Source: Aeromicrobium sp. Root472D3 (GTDB lineage: Bacteria; Actinomycetota; Actinomycetes; Propionibacteriales; Nocardioidaceae). Taken from it: DNA of 64,000 nt. Where the stretch lies: NCBI RefSeq assembly GCF_001426485.1, contig NZ_LMET01000001.1:420844-484843 (forward strand). Reading direction: 5' to 3'. Below the pieces are notes generated by a model. The model was not told the DNA's origin, searched no databases, and saw only the letters and a program-made list of their open reading frames with translations. Below, piece after piece: positions 17,151 through 25,266 of the stretch; within the stretch, counting starts at the first letter, position 1, and each line of letters opens with the position of its first letter. The position numbers and the translations under genes were made by a program.

Positions 17151-18346
17151 GAGGTGCCCTTCGTAGGAGTGGTCGTGTCTCGGGGGGCCTGCACGGCGAC
17201 GCCGTCGGCGATGAGCTGGTCGACGTCGGCGACGCCCCAGGCGGCGAGCGCCTCGGCCGTGCTGGCACCCGCGGTCTCCGGTGCCGTCGTCAAGGTGGCG
17301 GGGGTCGCCGAGAACCGCGGAGCCGGTGCCGGCTGGGTGAGCCCGTGGTGCTCGACGTACGTGCCGCGCGCGACGTTGTGCGGGTGCTCGTACGCCTCGG
17401 TCAGGCTCAGCACGGGAGCGACGCACGCGTCGGTGCCGTCGAACACGTCGACCCACTCGGCCCGCGTGCGGCTCGCGAAGGTCGAGGTCAGGGTCTCGCG
17501 GAGCTCGTCCCACCGGCCGATGTCGTACTGGCCCGGCAGGTCGACCCCCAGGCCCTCGACGAGCGCGGCGAAGAACTGCGGCTCGAGCGGGCCGACCGAC
17601 ATCCACTGCTCGTCGGACGTCTCGAAGACGTCGTAGAAGGGGGTGCCGGTGTCGAGCATGTTGGTGCCGCGACGGTCGCTCCAGCCCCCCGACTGCTGCA
17701 TCGCGACGATCATCGACATCAGGTGCGCCGTGCCGTCGGTGATCGCGGCGTCGACGACCTGGCCCTCGCCGGTCGAGCGCGCGTGCGTCAGCGCCGCGAG
17801 CAGGCCCGTCACGAGGTAGAGCGATCCGCCCGCGAAGTCGCCGACGAGGTTGAGGGGCACCTGGGGCGGTCCGCCGGCCCTGCCGATCGCGCCGAGGGCG
17901 CCGGCGACCGCGATGTAGTTGATGTCGTGGCCGGCCGCCTGCGCGAGCGGTCCGTCCTGCCCCCAACCGGTCATGCGCCCGTACACGAGGGCGGGGTTGC
18001 GGGCGTGGCAGTCGGCGGGGCCGAGGCCCAGACGCTCCGTGACGCCGGGGCGCAGGCCCTCGATCAGGATGTCGGCGGACGCCACGAGGTCGAGGACCGT
18101 CTCGACGCCGCGGGGGTTCTTCAGGTCGATCGCGACCGACGGACGGCCGCGACCCAGGATGTCCTTCTCGGCGGGCCCCAGCTGCAGGGCGTTGCCGCCG
18201 GGCCGGTCGACGCGGATCACGTCGGCGCCCAGGTCGGCCAGCAGCATCGCCGCGAACGGTCCGGGCCCGATGCCGACGAGCTCGACGACGCGGACTCCGT
18301 GGAGGGGTCCGGACGCGGAGGGGGCGGACTGCGCTGGAATCGTCAC
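17147..18346 (-). CDS. mcr: Alpha-methylacyl-CoA racemase (CaiB/BaiF family III CoA-transferase fold)
   Basis: This 399-residue protein matches the racemase branch of the CaiB/BaiF family. The catalytic residues known from the mycobacterial enzyme have counterparts at similar spacing: His near 139 in AGHDINY, Asp near 169 in VGDFAGG and Glu near 254 in PLEPQFF. The enzyme interconverts (2R)- and (2S)-methylacyl-CoA so branched fatty acids or sterol side chains can enter beta-oxidation, which suits the co-transcribed acyl-CoA dehydrogenase. The GTG start at 18346 lacks a ribosome-binding site and sits ten bases from a palindromic operator, so the mRNA may be leaderless. CoA-transferase activity is a less likely alternative. 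Confidence 0.87.
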   Translation of the reverse strand: MTIPAQSAPSASGPLHGVRVVELVGIGPGPFAAMLLADLGADVIRVDRPGGNALQLGPAEKDILGRGRPSVAIDLKNPRGVETVLDLVASADILIEGLRPGVTERLGLGPADCHARNPALVYGRMTGWGQDGPLAQAAGHDINYIAVAGALGAIGRAGGPPQVPLNLVGDFAGGSLYLVTGLLAALTHARSTGEGQVVDAAITDGTAHLMSMIVAMQQSGGWSDRRGTNMLDTGTPFYDVFETSDEQWMSVGPLEPQFFAALVEGLGVDLPGQYDIGRWDELRETLTSTFASRTRAEWVDVFDGTDACVAPVLSLTEAYEHPHNVARGTYVEHHGLTQPAPAPRFSATPATLTTAPETAGASTAEALAAWGVADVDQLIADGVAVQAPRDTTTPTKGTS

Positions 18347-18355
18347 ACCACTATT

Positions 18356-18374
18356 GTGACAGTAGTGCTGTCAC
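18356..18374 (-). promoter_or_regulatory. Candidate TGACA-N7-TGTCA operator before the racemase gene
   Basis: GTGACAGTAGTGCTGTCAC is a perfect palindrome with seven-base arms and a five-base centre, ten bases before the racemase GTG. It probably covers the promoter, so a bound repressor would block it. It shares core and register with the site before fadA. It also lies 68 bases upstream of the divergent hydrolase gene and could control both directions. Confidence 0.7.
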
Positions 18375-18441
18375 GGTTGCAAGTGGCCCGTTCACCGTGA
18401 CGTCCGGACGCGTGACACATCCGCATACCGTCAGTATCTTG

Positions 18442-19296
18442 ATGCGCATGCTCTCCGAACTGTCCTACACGCGCAAGGGATCCGGCGAACCCCTGGTCCT
18501 CATCCACGGCATCGGCCACCGGCGACAGGCGTGGGACCCCGTCCTCGAGACGCTCGCGCAGTCGTACGACGTCATCGCGGTCGACCTCGCCGGCTTCGGC
18601 GAGTCGCCGGCCTACCCGCTGCAGGCCGCGTACGACATGGACAACGCGTGCGACAACCTGAGCGACAACTTCGCCGCGTGGGGGGTCGACCGGCCGCACG
18701 TCGTCGGCAACTCGCTCGGCGGTGCGATCGCCCTCGAGCTGGGCGCCCGGGGGCTCGCCCGATCGGTCACGGCCCTGAGCCCGGCGGGATTCTTCGGCAC
18801 CGTCAACCGCCTGCAGACCCTGGTGCTGCTGGTCCTCCTGCGCGTCACCAGCCAGCTCCCCGCGTCGGTGCTGCGCTCGGTGTCGCGGTCGTCCGCCGGA
18901 CGGCGTCTGGCGGGCAGCTCGCTGTACGCGCACCCCGAGCGGTTCACCGCCGCACAGGTCTACGGCGATGCGCTGGCCCTCAAGCACTGCCACGGCTTCG
19001 AGCGGACGATCGTCAAGGGCGTCACCTACTCGTTCCGCGAGCACCTCGACGTCCCCACGACGATCGCGTGGGGCACGCGCGACCTGATCCTGCCCTACAG
19101 CTCGTCGGCGATCGCCCAGGAGCGCCTGCCCGAGGCGCGGCACGTCGCGCTGCCGCACTGCGGGCACGTGCCGATGGTCGACGACCCGGCGCTGGTCGTG
19201 CGGGTCGTGCAGAACACGACCGCCGAGGCCGACGCCGGAATGGCGGCCGACGCAGCGGCGTTGAGCCGGACGTGGAGATCCTCGACAGCGTCGTGA
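18442..19296 (+). CDS. Alpha/beta fold hydrolase
   Basis: The product (about 284 residues from this ATG) is a typical alpha/beta hydrolase: oxyanion region HGIGHRRQAWDPV near residue 20, nucleophile elbow GNSLGGAIALE near 90, acid in GTRDLILPYS near 215 and His in PHCGHVPMVDDP near 240. Likely an esterase, lipase or C-C hydrolase acting in the cytoplasm; the substrate is not evident. A GTG at 18397 and an ATG at 18448 are alternative starts in the same frame. Its last 25 bases overlap the next gene. It is divergent from the racemase operon across the shared operator, which suggests a lipid or ester substrate. Confidence 0.86.
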   Translation: MRMLSELSYTRKGSGEPLVLIHGIGHRRQAWDPVLETLAQSYDVIAVDLAGFGESPAYPLQAAYDMDNACDNLSDNFAAWGVDRPHVVGNSLGGAIALELGARGLARSVTALSPAGFFGTVNRLQTLVLLVLLRVTSQLPASVLRSVSRSSAGRRLAGSSLYAHPERFTAAQVYGDALALKHCHGFERTIVKGVTYSFREHLDVPTTIAWGTRDLILPYSSSAIAQERLPEARHVALPHCGHVPMVDDPALVVRVVQNTTAEADAGMAADAAALSRTWRSSTAS

Positions 19297-20351
19297 TCGG
19301 AGCCGGCCAGGCCGGCCTCTCGACGTCGTACCACCTGGCCCGCCGCGGCATCGAGCACGTCGTGCTCGACGGCGACGACGGCCCCGGGGGCGCGTGGCAG
19401 CACCGGTGGGACGCGCTGACGATGCACGACGTCCACGGCGTCGCCGACCTGCCGGGCGCCCGGGTCCCCGACCGCGCGGGCGCCGAGCGGGCCAACCGGT
19501 TCGTCCCGTCGTACTTCGCCGCCTACGAGGCGCGCTTCGAGCTGCCGGTCGTGCGGCCGGTGCGGGTCGCGCGGGTCGACGACGCGGAGGGCCTGCTGCG
19601 CGTGGCGTCGGCCGACGGACGCTCGTGGACGACGCGGACGCTCGTCAATGCGACCGGCACCTGGACGCGCCCCTTCGTCCCGCACGTCCCCGGCATCGCG
19701 GCGTTCGCCGGGGAGCAGCTGCACACCGTCGACTACCCCGGCCCCGAGCACTTCCGCGGCCGGCGGGTCGTCGTCGTGGGCGGCGGCGCGTCGGCGGTGC
19801 AGTTCATCGGCGCCCTCGCGCCGATCGCCGACACCGTGTGGGTCACGCGCCGCGCGCCGGTGTGGAACGACCGCGACTTCACCCCCGAGGTGGGCCGCGA
19901 GGTCGTCGCGAAGGTCGAGGAGCGGGTGCGGCTGGGGCTCCCGCCCCGCAGCGTCGTCAGCGTGACGGGCCTGCAGCTGCGCGAGCAGGAGCGCGAGGCC
20001 GAGCGGCTCGGCGCCTACGCCGACCCGCGCCCGATGTTCACGACGATCGAGCCCGAGGGCGTGCGGTGGGCCGACCGGTTCGAGCGTGCCGACGTGATCC
20101 TGTGGGCGACGGGCTTCCGCCCCGCGGTCGAGCACCTCGCCCCGCTGCACCTGCGGGGTCCGCTGGGCGGCATCCGGCTCGACGGGACGACGGCGGTGGC
20201 CGATCCGCGCGTGCAGCTGGTCGGGTACGGGCCGTCGGCCAGCACGATCGGCGCCAACCGTGCCGGGCGCACCGCGGCGCTGGCGGTGCGCGACCGGCTC
20301 AGACGCGCTGCGCCAGCCGGCCTGACACGGTCTGCCACTGGCGCACGCTGA
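19272..20351 (+). CDS. FAD-dependent NAD(P)-binding monooxygenase-like flavoprotein (CzcO family)
   Basis: This 359-residue flavoprotein has the FAD dinucleotide-binding motif GAGQAGLSTSYHLARRG at residues 9-25, a second Rossmann motif VVGGGASAVQ near 175 for NAD(P)H, and a C-terminal ILWATGFRPAVEHL. These place it with flavin-containing monooxygenases and CzcO-type proteins, which oxygenate small organic molecules or ketones. The GTG at 19272, inside the end of the hydrolase gene, leaves a normal N-terminus; the GTG at 19293 would cut into the FAD motif. The gene overlaps the convergent YciI-like gene by 53 bases. A Baeyer-Villiger oxygenase followed by an esterase (the upstream hydrolase) would be a sensible pair, but this is speculative. 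Confidence 0.85.
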   Translation: MEILDSVVIGAGQAGLSTSYHLARRGIEHVVLDGDDGPGGAWQHRWDALTMHDVHGVADLPGARVPDRAGAERANRFVPSYFAAYEARFELPVVRPVRVARVDDAEGLLRVASADGRSWTTRTLVNATGTWTRPFVPHVPGIAAFAGEQLHTVDYPGPEHFRGRRVVVVGGGASAVQFIGALAPIADTVWVTRRAPVWNDRDFTPEVGREVVAKVEERVRLGLPPRSVVSVTGLQLREQEREAERLGAYADPRPMFTTIEPEGVRWADRFERADVILWATGFRPAVEHLAPLHLRGPLGGIRLDGTTAVADPRVQLVGYGPSASTIGANRAGRTAALAVRDRLRRAAPAGLTRSATGAR

Positions 20352-20592
20352 CCTCGGCCACCAGGCCCTCGACGACGAACGGGTCGGCGTCCGTCAGCGC
20401 CACGGCGTCGGCCTCCGAGTCGGCCTCGAACACCAGCAGCGCCCCGCCCTCGCCGCCGACGTAGGGGCCGGACAGGGCGAGCTCACCCCGCCCCGTCAGC
20501 TCGGCGAGGTAGGCGCGGTGGGCCGGACGCGTGGCGTCGCGGGCCGCGTCGGAGTCGGCGACGTAGCGGTAGGTCGTGGCGAAGAGAGGCAT
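20299..20592 (-). CDS. YciI family protein
   Basis: The 97-residue product matches the YciI ferredoxin-like fold: RPAHRAYLAELTGRGEL with the conserved His near residue 25, then SGPYVGGEGGALLVFEAD, and DADPFVVEGL with the conserved Asp near 70. The biochemical role of single-domain YciI proteins is largely unknown; some relatives act as dehalogenases or muconolactone-isomerase-like enzymes. It is read leftward and its 3' end overlaps the flavoprotein gene by 53 bases. The ATG at 20592 gives the full family N-terminus (MPLFATTYRYV). Confidence 0.86.
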   Translation of the reverse strand: MPLFATTYRYVADSDAARDATRPAHRAYLAELTGRGELALSGPYVGGEGGALLVFEADSEADAVALTDADPFVVEGLVAEVSVRQWQTVSGRLAQRV

Positions 20593-20604
20593 GCACCCAG
20601 CGTG

Positions 20605-21642
20605 TCAGGTCGGGCGACGGGCGACGTGCGACGCGTCCAGATCGTGGGCACGCGGGCACCCGAGCAGGCCCAGCGTCCCGTCGAGCTCGTCGACGAGCTG
20701 CTCCAGCACCCGGCGCGCTCCCGCCTCGCCCTCGCACGCCAGGCCCCACAGGACCGGTCGCCCGACCATCACGGCGTCGGCGCCGAGCGCCAGCGCCTTC
20801 GCGGCGTCCCAGCCGCGGCGGACGCCTCCGTCGACCAGCACGTCGAGTCGCCCGTCGACGGCCTCGACGACCGGACCGAGGGCGTCGGCCCCCGACAGCA
20901 CGGTGTCGAGCTGACGACCGCCGTGGTTCGACACGACGATGCCCGCCACGCCGGCGTCGACCGCGCGGACGGCGTCCGCGGGGTTCAGGACGCCCTTGAG
21001 GACGACCGGCAGGCCGCTGGCCTCGCCGAAGGCCGCGACGTCGTCCCACGACAGCGACGGATCGTGCATCGCGTGCCGCTCGGCCAGCGAGCGCGGGCCC
21101 GCGAGACCGTCGACGAACGGCGGGTGGCTCAGCGTGAAGCCGGACCGCTCGGTGCGCTCGCGACGACCGCCGAACGGGAAGTCGACCGTGATGACGAGGG
21201 CCTCGTAGCCCCCCTCGCGGGCTGCCGCGACGAGGTCGTGCGACAGGCCGCGGTCGCGGTAGACGTACAGCTGGAACCAGCGGTCGGCCGGCCCGGCGGC
21301 CGCCGCGACCTGCCGGGGGTCGGTCGTGGTCTGCGACGACAGCACCATGATCGAGCCGGTGGCCGCGGCCGCGCGCGCCGTGCCGGTCTCGCCGTCGGGG
21401 TGCGCCTCGAGCTGGTACGCCATGGGGGCGACGAGGAACGGGTGGGGACGTTCGCGCCCCAGCAGCGTGACCGACGTGTCGCGGTGCTCGACGCCGACCA
21501 GCACGCGCGGGAGCAGCGCGAACCGGTCCCATGCCGCGACGTTGTCGCGCAGCGTGACCTCGTCGCCCGCGCCGCCGGCGAAGTAGCCGTGCGCGCCGGG
21601 GCCGAGCAGCTCGGCCGCCCGGGCCTCGAAGTCGTGGGTCAC
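20605..21642 (-). CDS. FMN-dependent alpha-hydroxy acid oxidase/dehydrogenase (lactate oxidase family)
   Basis: This 345-residue TIM-barrel flavoenzyme shows the family signatures: FMN-binding YFAGGAGDEVTLRDN near residue 19, ITVDFPFGGRRERTER near 155, the catalytic His in IVVSNHGGRQLD near 240 and phosphate-binding VDGGVRRGWDAAKAL and GADAVMVGRPVLWG. It should oxidise an L-2-hydroxy acid such as lactate or glycolate to the 2-keto acid. Its GTG start overlaps the stop of the ABC ATPase gene (GTGA), making it the last gene of a four-gene importer operon, so the imported compound may be its substrate or a precursor. Oxidase versus dehydrogenase cannot be decided here. Confidence 0.9.
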   Translation of the reverse strand: MTHDFEARAAELLGPGAHGYFAGGAGDEVTLRDNVAAWDRFALLPRVLVGVEHRDTSVTLLGRERPHPFLVAPMAYQLEAHPDGETGTARAAAATGSIMVLSSQTTTDPRQVAAAAGPADRWFQLYVYRDRGLSHDLVAAAREGGYEALVITVDFPFGGRRERTERSGFTLSHPPFVDGLAGPRSLAERHAMHDPSLSWDDVAAFGEASGLPVVLKGVLNPADAVRAVDAGVAGIVVSNHGGRQLDTVLSGADALGPVVEAVDGRLDVLVDGGVRRGWDAAKALALGADAVMVGRPVLWGLACEGEAGARRVLEQLVDELDGTLGLLGCPRAHDLDASHVARRPT

Positions 21643-22385
21643 GGCAGGTGCCGGGCCAGGAACTCCGCCGTGCGCGGGCTGCGGGGTGCCGTGAAGATCT
21701 GCTCGGGCGGGCCCGACTCCTCGATGCGACCGTCGGCCATGAACACGATGCGGTCGGACACCTCGCGGGCGAACGTCATCTCGTGCGTCGCCATGACGAT
21801 CGTCATGCCCTCGGTCCGCAGGTCGCGGATGACGTCGAGCACCTCGCCGACCAGCATCGGGTCGAGCGCCGACGTGATCTCGTCGAGCAGCAGCAGCCGG
21901 GGCTGCATCGCGATCGCCCGCACCAGGGCGACCCGCTGCTGCTGGCCGCCCGACATCGCGTCGGGGTAGGCGCCGGCCCGGTCGGCCAGCCCGATGCGCT
22001 CGAGCAGGGTGTGCGCGCGGGCGCGGGCCGTCTCGCGCGACTCGCCACGCGACCTCACGGGGCCCAGCACGATGTTCTGCTCGACCGAGAGGTGCGGGAA
22101 CAGGTTGTAGGCCTGGAAGACGATGCCGATGTCGCGCCGGACCGCGTCGACGTCGACGCGCGGATCGGTGATCTCGCGACCGTCGAACCAGATGTCGCCG
22201 TCGTCGACCTGCTCCAGCAGGTTGAGGCACCGCAGCAGCGTCGACTTGCCCGAGCCGGAGGCGCCGATCAGGCACACGACCTCGCCCTCGGCGATCTCGA
22301 GCGAGACGCCCTTGAGCACCTCGTGGTCGCCGAACGACTTGCGCACGGCGTCGGCGCGGAGCACGCCGGTGCCACCCTCGGTCAT
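21639..22385 (-). CDS. Polar amino acid ABC transporter ATP-binding protein
   Basis: This 248-residue ATPase has Walker A GASGSGKST near residue 38, FQAYNLFPHLSVEQN (Q-loop), the signature AMSGGQQQRVALVRA near 144, Walker B LLLLDEITSALDP and switch His in MATHEMTF. The DEITSALDP form is common in amino-acid (HisP/GlnQ-like) ATPases. Its ATG at 22385 overlaps the permease stop, and its stop overlaps the start of the hydroxy acid oxidase, so translation is coupled across the operon. It energises uptake through the single permease type encoded upstream, presumably as a homodimer. Confidence 0.94.
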   Translation of the reverse strand: MTEGGTGVLRADAVRKSFGDHEVLKGVSLEIAEGEVVCLIGASGSGKSTLLRCLNLLEQVDDGDIWFDGREITDPRVDVDAVRRDIGIVFQAYNLFPHLSVEQNIVLGPVRSRGESRETARARAHTLLERIGLADRAGAYPDAMSGGQQQRVALVRAIAMQPRLLLLDEITSALDPMLVGEVLDVIRDLRTEGMTIVMATHEMTFAREVSDRIVFMADGRIEESGPPEQIFTAPRSPRTAEFLARHLP

Positions 22386-23236
22386 CAGATTCCGTTCTCG
22401 CGGCGCAGCGAGCGCACCGTCAGGTAGTCGGTGAGCCGCGCCAGGGGGATCGTCGCGACGATGAAGAAGCACGCCGCGACGACGTAGCCCGTGAACGCGA
22501 ACGTGCGGCCCGCGTCGACCTGCGCGACGCGCAGCGCCTCCACCAGGCCGATGATCGACAGCAGGGCGGTGTCCTTCTGCAGCGACACGAAGTCGTTGAG
22601 CAGCGGGGGCGTGACGCGACGGACGGCCTGCGGCAGCACGATGTGGCGCATCGTCTGTGCGTACGACAGCCCGAGGGCCCGACCACTGGCCCACTGCGTC
22701 GGGTGGACCGACAGGATGCCGGCGCGCAGCACCTCGGCGACGTACGCCCCGTAGCAGAGGGTCAGCGCGATGACGCCCAGCCAGAACAGGCTCGTCGGGG
22801 TGCCCGCCAGGTCGAGCGCCGGCACGCCGAAGCCGATCAGGAAGACCACGAGGATCGTCGGCGTCCCGCGGAAGACGTCGGTGTAGACGACTGCGAGGAG
22901 CTTGACGGGTGCCAGCGCGGGCGACGGCACGACGCGGATGATCGCGACCGTGATCGCCACGACGAGGATCAGCACCTCGGCGACGAGGAACAGCCGGATG
23001 TTGAGCCAGAACGCCTCGGCGACGTCGGGCAGGACGGCCTTCGCGTCGCCGACGTCGAAGTACGTCTGCCGGACGCGGTCCCAGCCCGGGGACTGCAGCA
23101 CCACGACGGCGAGGCCGCCCAGCACGACGAGCGTCGACACCACCGCCACCGCGGCCCGCGAGCGGGCACGGCGGCGGCGGTAGGCGTCGCGCTCGAGCTG
23201 GCGCCGGCTGACACCGGCGCCCGCGGGTGACGTCAC
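22385..23236 (-). CDS. Polar amino acid ABC transporter permease (HisM/GlnP type)
   Basis: The 283-residue product has a basic N-terminus, a first hydrophobic helix at about 30-50 and a further four to five helices. The ABC permease loop reads ASGRALGLSYAQTMRHIVLPQA, in which the EAA-like Gly contacts the ATPase. FRGTPTILVVFLIGFG is typical of amino-acid permeases. An extended N-terminal segment (about 85 residues, including an outer loop) precedes the usual core. The GTG at 23236 overlaps the binding-protein stop (GTGA). It should act as a homodimer because only one permease gene is present. Confidence 0.92.
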   Translation of the reverse strand: MTSPAGAGVSRRQLERDAYRRRRARSRAAVAVVSTLVVLGGLAVVVLQSPGWDRVRQTYFDVGDAKAVLPDVAEAFWLNIRLFLVAEVLILVVAITVAIIRVVPSPALAPVKLLAVVYTDVFRGTPTILVVFLIGFGVPALDLAGTPTSLFWLGVIALTLCYGAYVAEVLRAGILSVHPTQWASGRALGLSYAQTMRHIVLPQAVRRVTPPLLNDFVSLQKDTALLSIIGLVEALRVAQVDAGRTFAFTGYVVAACFFIVATIPLARLTDYLTVRSLRRENGI

Positions 23237-24126
23237 TTGAGCTCGGGCACGTCGGTGGCCTGCGTCAGCCACTCCTTCTCGAGCGCGGCGAGCGTCCCGT
23301 CGTCGGCCAGGGCGTCGACGGCGAGGCTGACGCACGGCGTCAGGGCGCTGTCCTTGGCCAGCAGCAGGCCGAACTTCTCGGACTCGCCCGTCGTGGGCTG
23401 GAACTGCCCGACGATCGTGGCGCCGTCGAGCTCGGCGGACGTCAGGTAGTACGCCGACGGCAGGTCGGCGACGACGGCGTCGACCTGGCCGTTCTGCAGG
23501 GCCTGCGCGGCCTTGGTCGTGTCGTCGTAGACCAGGGGGTCGGACGAGGGGGCGATCTGCTTGATCGCCTCGAGGGACGTCGTGGCGACCTGGGCGCCGA
23601 GCTTGGCGTCCTTGAGGTCGGCCAGCGTCGTCGCACCGGCGAACGACGAGTCCTTCAGCGTGATGATCGCCTGCGCGGCCGAGTAGTACGGCGACGAGAA
23701 GTCGACGGCCTTGGCGCGGTCGGCCGTGATCGAGAACTGGTTGATGTCGACGTCGAACGACTTGGTGCCGGCCTGGACGGCCTGGTTGAAGCCCGCCTTG
23801 ACCCACGTGACGTCGTCCTTGGCGAAGCCCAGCTTGTCGGCGACGGCGTAGGCGACGGCCCCCTCGAAGCCCTTGCCGTTGGTCGGGTCGTTGTCGACGA
23901 ACCACGGCTCGAAGGCAGGATCGTCGGTCGCGATCGTGAACGTGCCGGACGTCAGCAGCGGCAGGTCGGCGGGCTTGCAGTCGGACAGCGACGTGGCGGC
24001 CTTCGCCGCGTCCGCCGTCGAGTCGCTGCCGGAACCGCCGTCGGAGTCGGCGGGAGCGCAGGCCGCGGTGAGCGCGAGGGCCAGTGCCGCGAGCGCGGTC
24101 AGGCCGCGGGAGGAGGAGATGAACAT
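23233..24126 (-). CDS. Amino acid ABC transporter substrate-binding lipoprotein (family 3)
   Basis: This 297-residue lipoprotein starts with MFISSSRGLTALAALALALTAAC, ending in the lipobox LTAAC, so the mature protein is tethered to the membrane through Cys near residue 23. An acidic Ser/Gly linker precedes the type II periplasmic-binding fold (FTIATDDPAFEPWFV, GFEGAVAYAVADKLG, DFSSPYYSAAQAII, LGAQVATTS). It captures the substrate for the downstream permease. A longer reading from 24198 exists but would bury the signal peptide. Family 3 proteins bind polar amino acids or their relatives; the exact ligand is unknown, and the linked hydroxy acid oxidase makes an unusual ligand conceivable. Confidence 0.92.
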   Translation of the reverse strand: MFISSSRGLTALAALALALTAACAPADSDGGSGSDSTADAAKAATSLSDCKPADLPLLTSGTFTIATDDPAFEPWFVDNDPTNGKGFEGAVAYAVADKLGFAKDDVTWVKAGFNQAVQAGTKSFDVDINQFSITADRAKAVDFSSPYYSAAQAIITLKDSSFAGATTLADLKDAKLGAQVATTSLEAIKQIAPSSDPLVYDDTTKAAQALQNGQVDAVVADLPSAYYLTSAELDGATIVGQFQPTTGESEKFGLLLAKDSALTPCVSLAVDALADDGTLAALEKEWLTQATDVPELK

Positions 24127-24181
24127 ACGGAGAATCGTAGTCTCCGGCCACCGCCCCGGGTCGCGCAGTTCCAGAAGGTGA

Positions 24182-25186
24182 TCAGTCGCCCCGGTCACCC
24201 CGCGAGCGGGGTCGCTTGAGCGCCCACGGCTCGAGGTGCTCGTAGCCCTTGACCGACGTGCGGCGGGTGCGACGCAGCCGGTAGTCGTCCGCCCGCTCCC
24301 GCAGCCTCTCGGCCAGGTCGGCGTCGACCAGGACGCGACCCGGTCGCGCGATCGACGTCAGGCGCGAGGCCAGGTTGACCGTCGGCCCGAAGACGTCGCC
24401 GAGCCGGGCCAGGACGGGTCCGTGCGCCGTGCCGACGCGCACCTCGGGGAACCGGTCGTCGACCTCGGCCCGCTCGACCAGCAGCAGCGCCAGGTCGGCG
24501 GCCGCGAACGGGTCGTCGACGGTGTAGAGCACCTCGTCGCCGATGGTCTTGACGACCTGGCCGCCACGCTCGACCACCAGGTCGGTCACGACCCGCTCGA
24601 ACCACTCGACCATCTCGCCCAGCGCCCGCGTGCTCATCTGCCGGCTGCGCGACGTGTAGCCCACGATGTCGACGAAGCCCACGGTCGTCGAGGACGTCGC
24701 ACCGTTGGCCGATCCGCGCAGCGCCATGCGGCTGGCCGTCGCGAGCAGGTGCCGGCGCCAGATGTAGCCCTGCACCTCCTCGACCATCGGGATGACCTCG
24801 GTCAGCACCTCCAGCGGCGGGTCGTCCTCGCCGTCACCGCCGCTCAGCGACGCCAGCAGCAACCGGGTCTGCCAGTCGGCGAGCCGCGAGAACGAGCGAC
24901 CCATCGACCGCACGAACTGCGGCATGCGCTCGGGCTCGACGACGCCGAGCTCGGTCAGGCGGCGGGTGATCCGCAGCGCCTCGACGTCGGCGGGCGTGAA
25001 CGCGACGACTCCCGGGCCGACCTCGGAGAAGCCCAGGTGCCGCCACATCGTGACGGCGTCCTCGAGCTCGACGCCGGCCGCCTCGGCGACCTGCTCCTGG
25101 GTCAGCGAGGGCGCGTCGTCAAACAGGTAGGCCGTCGCGACGTCGATCAGCAGGCCCGGGTCGAAGGCGGGCTCGTCAGCGGTCAT
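24182..25186 (-). CDS. Class III adenylate cyclase with N-terminal regulatory domain
   Basis: The 334-residue protein has a roughly 160-residue N-terminal helical domain (LTQEQVAEAAGVELEDAVTMWRHLGF resembles the cyclase regulatory domain of mycobacterial Rv1264-type enzymes) and a C-terminal cyclase domain. The domain keeps the residues needed for ATP cyclisation: metal Asp in VGFVDIVGYT near 168, Lys in VVKTIGDEVLY, metal Asp in the same motif, and Asp/Asn/Arg in GDVFGPTVNLASRL. It should make cAMP in the cytoplasm as a dimer; in Rv1264 the N-terminal domain senses pH, and a sensor role here is inferred. The gene is divergent from the padR gene across a palindrome. Confidence 0.92.
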   Translation of the reverse strand: MTADEPAFDPGLLIDVATAYLFDDAPSLTQEQVAEAAGVELEDAVTMWRHLGFSEVGPGVVAFTPADVEALRITRRLTELGVVEPERMPQFVRSMGRSFSRLADWQTRLLLASLSGGDGEDDPPLEVLTEVIPMVEEVQGYIWRRHLLATASRMALRGSANGATSSTTVGFVDIVGYTSRSRQMSTRALGEMVEWFERVVTDLVVERGGQVVKTIGDEVLYTVDDPFAAADLALLLVERAEVDDRFPEVRVGTAHGPVLARLGDVFGPTVNLASRLTSIARPGRVLVDADLAERLRERADDYRLRRTRRTSVKGYEHLEPWALKRPRSRGDRGD

Positions 25187-25222
25187 CGCCAGATGCTATC
25201 CCGTCGCCGCCGCCTGCGCGTA

Positions 25223-25236
25223 TGCAACCAGTTGCA
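25223..25236. promoter_or_regulatory. Candidate PadR operator palindrome
   Basis: TGCAACCAGTTGCA has perfect six-base arms around a CA centre. It sits 31 bases upstream of the padR ATG and 37 bases from the divergent adenylate cyclase start. Autoregulation by the PadR protein is the simplest reading; control of the cyclase gene is possible. Confidence 0.5.
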
Positions 25237-25266
25237 CATCTGAGGTCGTCGTACTACCGTCCCGGC

